Origin: Lachnospiraceae bacterium
GTDB taxonomy: Bacteria; Bacillota; Clostridia; Lachnospirales; Lachnospiraceae
Length of the DNA stretch: 64,000 nucleotides
Assembly: GCA_028693165.1 (NCBI GenBank)
Contig: JAQUVX010000004.1
Span: 1-64,000 of the forward strand
Direction: 5' to 3'
Position numbers and translations under genes: made by a program. How positions within the stretch are numbered: the first letter of the stretch is position 1; every line of letters starts with the position of its first letter. The notes beneath the pieces were generated by a model, which saw only the letters and a list, made by a program, of their open reading frames with translations, was not told where the DNA came from and did no database searches. Shown one piece after another: positions 19,322 through 27,726 of the stretch.

Positions 19322-20554
19322 ATGGAAAAAAACGAATTGAGCGATTTTTCCTGGCTTGGATATGAACGTAAGGATGGTGCGCCGGGAATCCGCAACCGGG
19401 TTCTGGTGATCTACACGGTAAAGTGCAGCGAGTTTGTGGCGGATGCCATCGTGCGGGAAAGTCATCATGAGGATGTGGAGCTGCTCGGTTTTGACGGCTG
19501 CACGGACAACCAGTATGCGGTGGATCTTCTGATCAGTCTGATCCGGCATCCGAATGTCGGTGCAGTGCTGGCAGTCGGACTGGGCTGCGAATACGTGCAG
19601 CCGGAATGGCTGGCAGATATCGCAGCGAAGGCGGGGAAACCGGCGAAATGGATGTTTATTCAGGAGATCGGCGGCACGGCGAAAGCGATCGCGCAGGGCA
19701 AAGCCTGGGTGGCCGATATGCTGGAGGAGCTGAAAACGACACCGAGAAAGCGGATGGGCATGAAGGATCTGATCATTGGCGCGGAGTGTGGCGGCAGTGA
19801 TTTCACCAGCGGTCTTGCGGGTAATGTGGTGGTCGGCCGTTTCTATGACAAGCTGGTGGATGAGGGCGGCACGGCGATCTTCGAGGAGATCGTGGAGGCG
19901 GTCGGACTGGATCAGCTTCTGGTCAGCCGTGCAGCAGATGAGACGGCGGCGAAGGAGATCCAGTATACCTATGATAAGGCACTGGAGTATTGCAAGGATG
20001 TGCACCAGTATTCGGTGAGTCCGGGGAATTTCGCCGGTGGCTTGTCCACCATCGAGGAGAAGAGCATGGGTGCTGTGATCAAGAGCGGCAGCAGGCCGAT
20101 CCAGGGGGTCGTCAAGGTGTCCTGCACGCCGCCGAGAAACGGGCTGTGGCTTCTGGATTCTACCCCAGATCCCTATTGGATGCAGTTTGGAATCACCAAC
20201 CCCAACGACAATGAAGGTCTGATGGATCTGATCAGCGCGGGAGCACACATCGTGTTTCTGGTAACTGGCCGGGGCAATGTGGTCGGCAGCGCGGTCAGCC
20301 CGTGCATCAAGATCACGGGAAATCATGACACCTACAAGCGCATGGAGGACGACATGGATTTTGATGCCAGTCCAGTGCTGCGGGGAGCGTGTTCGCAGGA
20401 TGAGCTGGCGATGCAGCTGGCCCGGATGACGGCCGCGGTCGCGGGCGGAGCAAAGAGCAAGAGCGAAGCACTGGGGCATCGGGAATATTTCGTGCCGTAC
20501 AAGTATCAGGAAAAGAAGGTTGCCTACACACGGAAATGTGATGTGCAGGAGTAA
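19322..20554 (+). CDS. UxaA-type sugar-acid dehydratase, large subunit
   Basis: A 410-residue catalytic subunit of the altronate/galactarate dehydratase family: WLGYERKDGAPGIRN at the N-terminus, VGLGCEYVQP, and GAECGGSDFTSGLAGN with a conserved cysteine. These Fe-dependent enzymes dehydrate a hexonate to a 2-keto-3-deoxy acid. ATG 19322 has GAGGGAAA at good spacing, whereas ATG 19304, which overlaps the small-subunit stop, has a weak site; either start is possible. The sugar handled (altronate or another aldonate) is inferred from UxaC in the same operon. Confidence 0.85.
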   Translation: MEKNELSDFSWLGYERKDGAPGIRNRVLVIYTVKCSEFVADAIVRESHHEDVELLGFDGCTDNQYAVDLLISLIRHPNVGAVLAVGLGCEYVQPEWLADIAAKAGKPAKWMFIQEIGGTAKAIAQGKAWVADMLEELKTTPRKRMGMKDLIIGAECGGSDFTSGLAGNVVVGRFYDKLVDEGGTAIFEEIVEAVGLDQLLVSRAADETAAKEIQYTYDKALEYCKDVHQYSVSPGNFAGGLSTIEEKSMGAVIKSGSRPIQGVVKVSCTPPRNGLWLLDSTPDPYWMQFGITNPNDNEGLMDLISAGAHIVFLVTGRGNVVGSAVSPCIKITGNHDTYKRMEDDMDFDASPVLRGACSQDELAMQLARMTAAVAGGAKSKSEALGHREYFVPYKYQEKKVAYTRKCDVQE

Positions 20555-20572
20555 ATAGAAGGAGGCATTCAT

Positions 20573-21373
20573 ATGGCAGCATTTACAGAGGAACAGATGA
20601 AGGAATTCAGCATGACAAAGTATTACGGACTGGAAGGACAGACCGCGATCGTGACGGGTGGTTCTACAGGACTGGGTCTCGCAGTCACAAGATGTCTGAT
20701 CAGCGCGGGCGCAAAGGTCGTGGTTCTGAGCTTTGAGGCACCGGAGCAGGCGGCGGACGCACTGGCAGAATTTGGCGACAGAGCCGTATTTTATCAGTTC
20801 AATATCACGGACACGGATCATACGCAGGAGATGGTTGACAGGGTCATTGCCGAGCAGGGCCCGATCAGCATTCTGATCAACAACGCAGGAAACCACTGCA
20901 AAAAGTTTATCTGGGATATGACGGTGGAGGATTACGCGAGCGTTTTAAACGTACATCTGATTGGCGCGTTTGCGCTGACGAAAGCGCTTGTGCCGCAGAT
21001 GAAGGAGCTGGGACATGGCAGAATCGTGTTCCAGGCATCCATGACAAGCTACATCGGTCAGCCGATGGTGGCCGGATATTCCACGGCAAAGGCTGGTTAT
21101 CTGGGTCTGATTCACACCCTGACTGCCGAGCTTGCCGAATTTGGCATTACGGTCAATGCCATCGCGCCAGGCTGGATCGACACCCCGATGTTCCACAAGG
21201 CAGTCGACAATGATCCGCCGCGTCTTGCGAAGATCATGGGCAGAATCCCGGCAAAGAGTGTTGGCGATCCGATGGATGTGGGTATGTGTGCGGCATTCCT
21301 GTGTTCGGATGCAGCGCGTTACATCAGCGGAACCTGTATTCCGGTTGACGGCGGTGCTCTGATCGGATTCTAA
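20573..21373 (+). CDS. SDR-family oxidoreductase, possible uronate/keto-acid reductase
   Basis: A 266-residue short-chain dehydrogenase: cofactor loop TGGSTGLG (28-35), NNAG (103-106), S156, and Y169-x3-K173. Its C-terminus ISGTCIPVDGGALIGF is typical of the family. It sits between the UxaA-type dehydratase and UxaC. In the classical uronate route this position is filled by a UxaB/UxuB polyol-type dehydrogenase, which is absent from the window. Replacement of UxaB/UxuB by this SDR is a reasonable inference but unproven. Confidence 0.85.
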   Translation: MAAFTEEQMKEFSMTKYYGLEGQTAIVTGGSTGLGLAVTRCLISAGAKVVVLSFEAPEQAADALAEFGDRAVFYQFNITDTDHTQEMVDRVIAEQGPISILINNAGNHCKKFIWDMTVEDYASVLNVHLIGAFALTKALVPQMKELGHGRIVFQASMTSYIGQPMVAGYSTAKAGYLGLIHTLTAELAEFGITVNAIAPGWIDTPMFHKAVDNDPPRLAKIMGRIPAKSVGDPMDVGMCAAFLCSDAARYISGTCIPVDGGALIGF

Positions 21374-21396
21374 GCAGAATGAAGTAGGGGGACATT

Positions 21397-22803
21397 ATGA
21401 ATCATACCTTTAGTGAAGAATTGTTTTTGTCAACGGAGACCGGCCGCAGATTGTACCACAGCTATGCGGAAACCATGCCGATCATCGATTATCACTGTCA
21501 CCTTCTGCCGCAGGAGATGTATGAGAACGAGGAGTTTGAAGATCTCGGAGAAATGTGGCTGAAGGGGGATCATTACAAGTGGAGAGCCATGCGTACCTTC
21601 GGCATTGATGAGAAATACATCACCGGAGACGCATCGTATCATGAGAAATATCTCGCATTTACGAAAATTCTCCCGCGGCTGATCGGCAATCCGATCTATA
21701 TCTGGTGTGCGCTGGAGCTGAAGCGTTACTTTGATATCGACGAGGCGGTGACCGAGGCGAATGCGGAGGAAATCTACCAGAGGACGAAGGCTCTGATCGC
21801 GGAGAAGCACATGACCAGACGCTGGTGCATGGAGCATTCCAACGTCAAGCTGGTATCGACGACCGAGGACCCGACGGACACTCTCGAATATCATATCGCC
21901 ATGGCGAAGGATCACAGCTTTACGACGAAGGTGATCTCTGCGTTCCGCCCGGATAAGGCGATGTTTGTCGGCAGCGATGGCTTCGGCGCTTATCAGGAAG
22001 CACTTGCGCAGGCGGCGGGACAGTCGATCGAAGGCTTTCAGGATATGCTTGCAGCGCTGGAAAAGCGGCTGCAGTTCTTTAAGAGCATCGGTACAACCGT
22101 GTCGGACGATGGGGTTCCCTATTTTAAGTGGGAGGACTACACGCCGGAGGAGATCGGGGAGATCTGGAAAAAGGCTTATGCAAATACACCTTTGACGGAG
22201 CTTGAGGAAGACAAGTACCGGAGTGCGTTCCTGTTTGAGATGGCGCGGATCTATAAGCGCAATGGCTTTGTGATGCAGCTGCATATCGGCACCTACCTGG
22301 ATGCGAACTCAACCTTTGTGAAAAAGGTTGGTCAGTCCTGCGGATTCGACTGCACCGATGACCGTTCGTCTGTCATCAGCGTGGGAACGCTGCTCGACCG
22401 GCTGACGCAGATCGGTGAGCTGCCGAAGTTGATCCTGTATCCGCTTGACGGAACCAAGATCGAGGCCTGGGCGGTTCTGGCCGCCGGCTACTGCTACAAC
22501 GGGGTCAAGGCGCAGGTTCAGCTTGGCGCACCGTGGTGGTTCATGGATCAGGCGTTCGGCATTCAGCGGCAGTTTGAGTCCTGTGCCAACCTTTATCCGG
22601 TGGCGCTGTCGGTGGGAATGCTGACCGATTCCCGGAGCTTCATCAGCTACCCGCGGCATGAGCTGTACCGCAGAGTGCTCTGCGATTACTTTGGAAGACT
22701 GATCGAGCGCGGGGAATACTTCGGAAGCGAAGAGACGGTGAAGCAGATCATTGAGGATGTGTGCTACAATAATGTGAAGGAATTTTTTGGGTTTGAGATT
22801 TAG
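21397..22803 (+). CDS. uxaC: Uronate (glucuronate/galacturonate) isomerase
   Basis: A 468-residue amidohydrolase-fold isomerase with the N-terminal metal motif IIDYHCH (H33, H35) and family blocks WRAMRTFGIDEKYITG, MQLHIG and GAPWWFMDQ. UxaC converts D-glucuronate to D-fructuronate or D-galacturonate to D-tagaturonate. It is the last gene of the plus-strand operon, followed by a strong terminator, and it is the best functional anchor for the whole island. Confidence 0.95.
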   Translation: MNHTFSEELFLSTETGRRLYHSYAETMPIIDYHCHLLPQEMYENEEFEDLGEMWLKGDHYKWRAMRTFGIDEKYITGDASYHEKYLAFTKILPRLIGNPIYIWCALELKRYFDIDEAVTEANAEEIYQRTKALIAEKHMTRRWCMEHSNVKLVSTTEDPTDTLEYHIAMAKDHSFTTKVISAFRPDKAMFVGSDGFGAYQEALAQAAGQSIEGFQDMLAALEKRLQFFKSIGTTVSDDGVPYFKWEDYTPEEIGEIWKKAYANTPLTELEEDKYRSAFLFEMARIYKRNGFVMQLHIGTYLDANSTFVKKVGQSCGFDCTDDRSSVISVGTLLDRLTQIGELPKLILYPLDGTKIEAWAVLAAGYCYNGVKAQVQLGAPWWFMDQAFGIQRQFESCANLYPVALSVGMLTDSRSFISYPRHELYRRVLCDYFGRLIERGEYFGSEETVKQIIEDVCYNNVKEFFGFEI

Positions 22804-22810
22804 AAGCTAA

Positions 22811-22850
22811 AAATCGCTGGGGTCGTGAGACCGCAGCGATTTCTGTTTTT
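22811..22850 (+). terminator. Terminator after uxaC
   Basis: Stem AAATCGCTG-G-GGTC / GACC-G-CAGCGATTT with loop GTGA, followed by CTGTTTTT. It closes the sugar-acid operon. The other strand carries the end of the converging nuclease gene just beyond. Confidence 0.85.
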
Positions 22851-22859
22851 CTGCATTAT

Positions 22860-23864
22860 TTATTTATATTCTTCCTGTACCAGTGCTTTCGCAATCTCTA
22901 GATCGGACAGTCCAGGATTCCGTTCAATCAAATCATAGACCTCACGAACCTCGGCCTCATCCAGCTCCAATGCCTCCGCGGCCTCCGCCGCCGACAACTG
23001 TTTATCCCACTTTCTGCGCATCGCACTGATTATCCGCGCGCGCTCTTCTATACGGCCTTCCGCACGGCCTTCCACACGACCCTCCGCATGGCCTTCTATA
23101 CGCCCTTCCCTGCGCCCACGCGCCTCGGCTTTATCAAATAAATCACACATTCTGACTTCTCTCCCTTCTTTTTCCATCTCCGCCACCACTTCCATCGTTT
23201 CTGAGAATCGTTTATCTCCACTAAACGCCCGGAAGAAGTCTGCCACTTCGACCGGATGCTTTAAGGTTCGCTCACTGCGTGACTGATCTTCTGCTCCGCT
23301 TTTCTCGGCAAAATAATCTGCAATCACGCGAAAATCGCTTCTCAATTTCGCCCTGACCGATTTGGGCAGGCGCGGCACATCAATCAGATTGATCCGGTAG
23401 TCGACAAATTTGTGCTCCAGCTCTTCCGGTATGTCCATAAGCTCCTTCAGCGATGTTCCCACATCCCACTCCTGATCCCCAAAATACAGCACCGCCGTAA
23501 TCACCGGATAGCGCTGCGCTCCGGCATCCATCTGACTTCGGTAGGACGCGTAGTCATATCCCATCACCCGAATCGCCATATCCCGGTCCGTCTTCGATTG
23601 GTTTTCCATTCCGATAAACATCATCTGGATGCCCATGTTCTCCACGTACTTCGCCACATCGCGGCGCTGCTCTCTGTACCTCGCTGCATCATCCGCCTTG
23701 TAAATCGTTTCCGTCGGTCCGTCCCGAAGCTGATCTTCCTGAATCAACGGTTTCTCAAAAATCAGAACATTGCTGATGTCAGCAAATACATCCCTGCAGC
23801 CCTCCAGCTTCTTCTCCGCCCGATCCTTCTGCAGGCGCGGCACCGTCGCTTTCTCTTCCGACAT
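22860..23864 (-). CDS. Rpn-like / PD-(D/E)XK-type transposase-associated nuclease
   Basis: A 334-residue protein of the recombination-promoting-nuclease-like group common in Clostridia. The likely nuclease core is N-terminal (DVFADISNVLIF ~21-32; GMENQSKTDRDMAIRVMGYDYASYR ~85-108, with the E-x-Q element). A distinctive run of R-x-E-G-R repeats (~240-265) follows, then a small helical C-terminal domain. I place the start at ATG 23864, eight bases after AGGAGG; upstream ATGs are too close to that site. It is expressed from its own promoter with a ~170-nt leader homologous to that of the gene at 33478. The DNA target is unknown. Confidence 0.75.
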   Translation of the reverse strand: MSEEKATVPRLQKDRAEKKLEGCRDVFADISNVLIFEKPLIQEDQLRDGPTETIYKADDAARYREQRRDVAKYVENMGIQMMFIGMENQSKTDRDMAIRVMGYDYASYRSQMDAGAQRYPVITAVLYFGDQEWDVGTSLKELMDIPEELEHKFVDYRINLIDVPRLPKSVRAKLRSDFRVIADYFAEKSGAEDQSRSERTLKHPVEVADFFRAFSGDKRFSETMEVVAEMEKEGREVRMCDLFDKAEARGRREGRIEGHAEGRVEGRAEGRIEERARIISAMRRKWDKQLSAAEAAEALELDEAEVREVYDLIERNPGLSDLEIAKALVQEEYK

Positions 23865-24033
23865 ACTCATAACCTCCTTATGCAATTGTACGCAGGAGGC
23901 TTCTCTCGTTCGAAAACTCCTGCTTGTTCCATGTGATAATAAGCAAGAATTTTCTGATAGAAAGATCTGAAATAGCTTTTAGATACCCCCGAACTCGAAG
24001 AGCGGGAGTAAGATAAATTAGAAAATCCGCTTT
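23865..24033 (-). promoter_or_regulatory. Conserved structured 5' leader, copy 2
   Basis: The region from the predicted transcription start to the nuclease ATG aligns along its length with the leader at 33299-33477. Shared blocks on the minus strand include GATTTTCTAAT, TTTCTATCAGAAAATTC and GAACAAGCAGGAGTTTTCG. It ends in a hairpin in which CCTCCT (23899-23894) can pair with the Shine-Dalgarno AGGAGG (23878-23873). A mid-leader stem CCCG-CTC ... GAG-TT-CGGG matches in position the CCCGGT/ACCGGG stem of the other copy. Confidence 0.7.
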
Positions 24034-24039
24034 GCATTT

Positions 24040-24068
24040 ACTATAACACATATCATTCCAAATAGCAA
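24040..24068 (-). promoter_or_regulatory. Promoter of the nuclease gene, leader copy 2
   Basis: Minus strand TTGCTA (24068-24063), 17-base spacer, TATAGT (24045-24040). Downstream sequence AAATGCAAAGC corresponds to AGATGCAAAAGC after the promoter at 33264. Confidence 0.75.
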
Positions 24069-24143
24069 CCCCAAAATAAATTTCTCGTTGCCAAATAATA
24101 AAGTTTTCGTTGCAACATAAAATCCTCCGCCCCATGAAAATGA

Positions 24144-24173
24144 TTGTAGTCTCCCGCCCCGATATGGTATGAT
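24144..24173 (+). promoter_or_regulatory. Promoter of the DUF3810 gene
   Basis: TTGTAG (24144-24149), 18-base spacer, TATGAT (24168-24173). The ATG at 24169 falls inside the -10 box, which argues against it as start codon. Confidence 0.5.
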
Positions 24174-24201
24174 AGGGGCATTACGAAGAGAGGTGTCAGT
24201 A

Positions 24202-25260
24202 TTGAAAAAGAAGAATATCCGATTTGCAGTGGCCGGGGCGATTTTATTGTTTGCGGCGCTGCTTTTGCAGGTATGCGCCAGGGAGCTTCGCGGGTTTGCG
24301 ACCTGGTATGCACATGGCGTTTATCCGATTCTGGTGGGGATGATAGGACGAATAATGAATGTTTTTCCATTCTCGGTGGTGGAAATCATGCTGTATCTGC
24401 TGATTGTGGGGGGCGTAGTGTATGCGGTGCGGTTTGTGCGAGATCCGCTGCGGCTTTTGTCGCGGACCGTTTTTCTGTGCGGTATTCTGTTTTTTCTCTA
24501 TACGGTTAACTGCGGGATCAATTATTCGGCGATGGCATTCTCGGAATATGTGGGGCTGGAGCCGGGGCAGTATACGGCGGAAGAATTGACGGAGCTTTGC
24601 GAGCTGCTGGTGGAGCAGGTCAATGAGACAGCGACGGCGGAGCGCTACCAGGGGCAGGAGCAGGCGTGGAGAGAAGAGGGCGTGCGTGCGATGCAGGCGG
24701 CGGCGGGGCCGCTGGGTGGCTACTATCCGAAGCCGAAGCCGGTGCTGGTGTCGTGGATTTTGTCGGTGCAGCAGCTCTGCGGTGTCTACTCCCCGTTCAC
24801 GATCGAGGCGAATTACAACCGGGTGATGCCGAACTACAACATTCCGCACACGATCTGCCATGAACTGTCCCATTTGAAGGGCTTCATGCGCGAGGATGAG
24901 GCGAATTTTATTGGCTATCTGGCGTGCACGTCCTCGGACAATCAGGCGTTTCGCTACAGCGGCTACCTGACGGGCTGGGTCTATGCGGGCAATGCGCTGG
25001 CCCGGACGGACAGGGAGGCCTACGCAGAATTGTACGGGAAGCTGTGCGCCCAGGCCCAGGCCGATCTGGCGGAGAACAATGCATTCTGGAACCGGTACGA
25101 GGGGCCCGTTGCGGAGGTGTCCAATCAGATGAATGATACCTATCTCAAGATGAATCGGCAGACCGACGGGGTGCGCAGCTATGGCCGCATGGTCGATCTG
25201 ATGCTGGCGTATCGCCGGGGAAACGAACGGATACCGGCAGACCAGCCGGGAAAGGAGTAA
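24202..25260 (+). CDS. DUF3810 membrane protein with HExxH motif
   Basis: A 352-residue protein with three N-terminal membrane helices (~7-26, ~58-78, ~88-105) and an extracytoplasmic C-terminal domain. HELSH (220-224), followed by DEANF (E233), is a gluzincin-type zinc-protease motif, so it is probably a membrane-anchored metallopeptidase. DUF3810 proteins have no assigned substrate. I prefer TTG 24202 (GAGAGG eight bases upstream) because the in-frame ATG at 24169 overlaps the promoter. It is followed after 2 bp by a LysR gene. Confidence 0.75.
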   Translation: MKKKNIRFAVAGAILLFAALLLQVCARELRGFATWYAHGVYPILVGMIGRIMNVFPFSVVEIMLYLLIVGGVVYAVRFVRDPLRLLSRTVFLCGILFFLYTVNCGINYSAMAFSEYVGLEPGQYTAEELTELCELLVEQVNETATAERYQGQEQAWREEGVRAMQAAAGPLGGYYPKPKPVLVSWILSVQQLCGVYSPFTIEANYNRVMPNYNIPHTICHELSHLKGFMREDEANFIGYLACTSSDNQAFRYSGYLTGWVYAGNALARTDREAYAELYGKLCAQAQADLAENNAFWNRYEGPVAEVSNQMNDTYLKMNRQTDGVRSYGRMVDLMLAYRRGNERIPADQPGKE

Positions 25261-25262
25261 CG

Positions 25263-26189
25263 ATGAACCTGAAGGAACAGCTTTATGTGTGTACGCTGGC
25301 GCGCTGCCAGACGATCTCCAAGGCGGCAGAGGAACTTTACCTGTCTCCGTCTGCGCTCAGCGTCTATATCAGCAATCTGGAAAAATATCTTGGCATCCGC
25401 CTGTTTGACCGGACGGGCAAATCCTTCGTGCTGACCTCCATCGGGGAGGAATATGTGATTCGTGCGGAAAAGATGCTGGAAATGAAGGAGGAATTTGACG
25501 GTCTGGTGGAGAAGGCGCTTCAAAAAGGGCATCCGCCGATCCGCATCGGGATTCAGCAGAGGCGGGCGATCTCTGTGGTTCCGAGAACCCTGAAGCGTTT
25601 TATGGAAGCTTATCCGCAGGTGGAGGTGATATTCCGGGACGGACCGCAGGACGTGATTGCGGAAATGTACCGGAAAGGTGCGATCGATTTCATGATTGCG
25701 ATTTACCGGGATGAGCTGCCGGATGCCTGCTATGAGGAAATCGCGCAGGAACAGGTGCTGGTCGCATTACCGGAGCATCATCCGGCGAACGCCTTTGCCT
25801 ATGAGGTGCCGGGAGATGCCTATAAGCATATAGATATGATACATCTGGATCGGGAGACCTTCATTCTTCCCTCGCCGACGCAAAGTATGCGCTGCACGGC
25901 GAACCGTATTTTTGAGCAGGCGGGAATCCGCCCGAAGCAGATTATCGAGCTGCGCCATTTTGACATTATTATGAGCATGGTCAATCAGGAGATGGGGATC
26001 GGCTTTAACCGTCTGGGCTACGTGAAGGATATGGAGCATCTTAAGGGCGTGAACTATTATCTGATCGGGCCGGATCCGTACTGCTCCAAGCTCGTGCTGG
26101 CCTATCGGAAGGGGCGTGTGATTTCGGAGTGTGAGGCATGCCTTTTGCAGATTTTAAAAGAGGAAATTCGGAATAATTATAGGGTGTAA
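25263..26189 (+). CDS. LysR-family transcriptional regulator
   Basis: A 308-residue regulator: winged HTH at 1-60 (LYVCTLARCQTISKAAEELY, LSPSALSVYISNLEKYLG) and a LysR effector-binding domain from ~90. It starts 2 bp after the DUF3810 stop. Downstream on the same strand lies the YfcC carrier and M20 hydrolase pair, with an inverted repeat AACATTA-N9-TAATGTT (26206-26228) in front. It is the likely regulator of that pair. The effector is unknown. Confidence 0.9.
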   Translation: MNLKEQLYVCTLARCQTISKAAEELYLSPSALSVYISNLEKYLGIRLFDRTGKSFVLTSIGEEYVIRAEKMLEMKEEFDGLVEKALQKGHPPIRIGIQQRRAISVVPRTLKRFMEAYPQVEVIFRDGPQDVIAEMYRKGAIDFMIAIYRDELPDACYEEIAQEQVLVALPEHHPANAFAYEVPGDAYKHIDMIHLDRETFILPSPTQSMRCTANRIFEQAGIRPKQIIELRHFDIIMSMVNQEMGIGFNRLGYVKDMEHLKGVNYYLIGPDPYCSKLVLAYRKGRVISECEACLLQILKEEIRNNYRV

Positions 26190-26205
26190 TTATTAAAATT
26201 GTGTA

Positions 26206-26228
26206 AACATTATAAAAAAATTAATGTT
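26206..26228. promoter_or_regulatory. Candidate LysR operator
   Basis: AACATTA (26206-26212), 9-base A/T spacer, TAATGTT (26222-26228), extended by TGTA/TACA flanks. It lies ~20 bp upstream of the -35 box of the carrier gene, as LysR activators often do. Confidence 0.45.
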
Positions 26229-26246
26229 ACATTCAGTTTTTACTAA

Positions 26247-26275
26247 TGGTCATCCGGCCTTCTTTTCAGTATAAT
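26247..26275 (+). promoter_or_regulatory. Promoter of the YfcC-M20 unit
   Basis: TGGTCA (26247-26252), 17-base spacer, TATAAT (26270-26275). The weak -35 box fits an activator-dependent promoter. Confidence 0.55.
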
Positions 26276-26305
26276 TGAAATATTATACATAGGAGGCGAA
26301 TGTTT

Positions 26306-27706
26306 ATGAGTGACAAAAAGAAAAAGTTTCAAGTACCACACAGCTTCGTCATCGTATTTACCATTATTGTGGCGGCTGTGCTGATGACCTGGATCGTGCC
26401 GGCGGGCGAATATGTGCGCGTGGAAAATGCAGACGGCATCAAGGTCATCGATCCGAGCCAGTTTCAGTATCTTGCGCGCAACCCAGTCAGCCCGTTTCTG
26501 ATCCCGATCTACATTGTAAAAGCATTTATCAAGCGTGTGGATCTGATGCTGGTCATCCTGTTCTCCGGCGGCGCGTTCCACATGATGACCCAGTCCGGCT
26601 CTCTGCAGGCGGTCATTGCGAAGCTGGCAAAGAAATTCTCTAACAATTTGTATGTGTTTATTCCGATCCTGACTCTGATGTTCGGTCTGATCTGCACCAC
26701 ACAGGGCGTGAACATGTTCATCGCATTTGCTCCGGTTATGGTTATGCTGTCGCTGGCGATCGGGCTGGATTCCATTACCGGTGCGGCGATCATCCTGCTG
26801 GGCGGCGCTATCGGCTTCTCCACGGGTACGCTGAATCCGAGTACAACGGTGGTGGCACAGAAGATCGCAGAGCTTCCGCTGTATTCCGGTATCGGATACC
26901 GCTGGATGTGCTTTGCGGTGTATTATGTAATCACCAATATCGCGCTGATCCGTTATGCACTGAAGATTAAGAAGGATCCGACCAAGAGCCCGATGTACGA
27001 TCTGGACAAGAACAACGAGCTGAACCAGGGCGGCAATCTGGATGATTTCGGTGAGATCACCTTCCGCAAAATCCTGTGTGTGCTGGCACTGGTGGTAGGA
27101 CTGGTGGCGGTTGTATACGGCAGCATCAAGCTCGACTGGGATATGCCGGAGATGGCGGCGATGTTCATCTGGCTGGCGGTTGTCGTGGGCGTGATCTCCG
27201 GCTTTGACGGCAACACGATCTCCAAAAACTTCCTGGACGGCTGTAAGAAGATGATGTCGGCCATGATCATTATCGGTCTGGCGCAGTCCATCAGCACAAT
27301 CATGACGGACGGCAAGATCATCGATACGGTGGTGCATTCTCTGGCCGGCGGGCTTGGCAATGTTCCGACGATTCTGCAGGCACCGGCGATGCTGATTGCC
27401 AACACGATCATCAACGTATTTCTGACTTCCGGTTCCGGACAGGCGGCAGCGGTTATGCCGATCATGGTTCCGCTTTCTGATCTGATCGGAATGAGCCGTC
27501 AGACGGCAATTCTGGCATTTAACTTTGGCGATGGCTTCTGTAACTACATCCTGCCGACCTCCACCGCACTGATGGGTATCATCAGCGCCTGCGATATTCC
27601 GTATGACCGCTGGATGCGCTTCATGTGGAAAATCTTCCTGATGTGGCTGGTGATTGGTGCGGTGCTGCTGATGCTCGCGCAGGCCATTCACCTGGGACCG
27701 ATGTAA
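26306..27706 (+). CDS. YfcC-family (DcuC/AbgT-related) membrane carrier
   Basis: A 466-residue protein with about 12 helices. The N-terminal PHSFVIVFTIIVAAVLMTWIVPAGEY and the two half-site motifs TQGVNMFIAFAPVM and TSGSGQAAAVMPIM are typical of YfcC carriers in the ion-transporter superfamily. Substrates of this group are poorly known (amino-acid or peptide derivatives, C4 acids). ATG 26306 sits nine bases after AGGAGG, while ATG 26300 is too close. The downstream M20 amidohydrolase suggests import of an N-acylated amino acid or dipeptide that is then cleaved. Confidence 0.88.
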   Translation: MSDKKKKFQVPHSFVIVFTIIVAAVLMTWIVPAGEYVRVENADGIKVIDPSQFQYLARNPVSPFLIPIYIVKAFIKRVDLMLVILFSGGAFHMMTQSGSLQAVIAKLAKKFSNNLYVFIPILTLMFGLICTTQGVNMFIAFAPVMVMLSLAIGLDSITGAAIILLGGAIGFSTGTLNPSTTVVAQKIAELPLYSGIGYRWMCFAVYYVITNIALIRYALKIKKDPTKSPMYDLDKNNELNQGGNLDDFGEITFRKILCVLALVVGLVAVVYGSIKLDWDMPEMAAMFIWLAVVVGVISGFDGNTISKNFLDGCKKMMSAMIIIGLAQSISTIMTDGKIIDTVVHSLAGGLGNVPTILQAPAMLIANTIINVFLTSGSGQAAAVMPIMVPLSDLIGMSRQTAILAFNFGDGFCNYILPTSTALMGIISACDIPYDRWMRFMWKIFLMWLVIGAVLLMLAQAIHLGPM

Positions 27707-27726
27707 GGCGGAAAGGAGACGGTACG

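Noticed and set aside
19178-20896. 572-codon minus-strand frame across the UxaA-type large subunit
   Set aside because: Arg/His-rich translation without recognisable domains; the plus strand holds a clear enzyme family.
22860-24068. Insertion sequence or transposon
   Set aside because: The nuclease genes resemble transposase-associated families, but no terminal inverted repeats or target duplications were seen around either.
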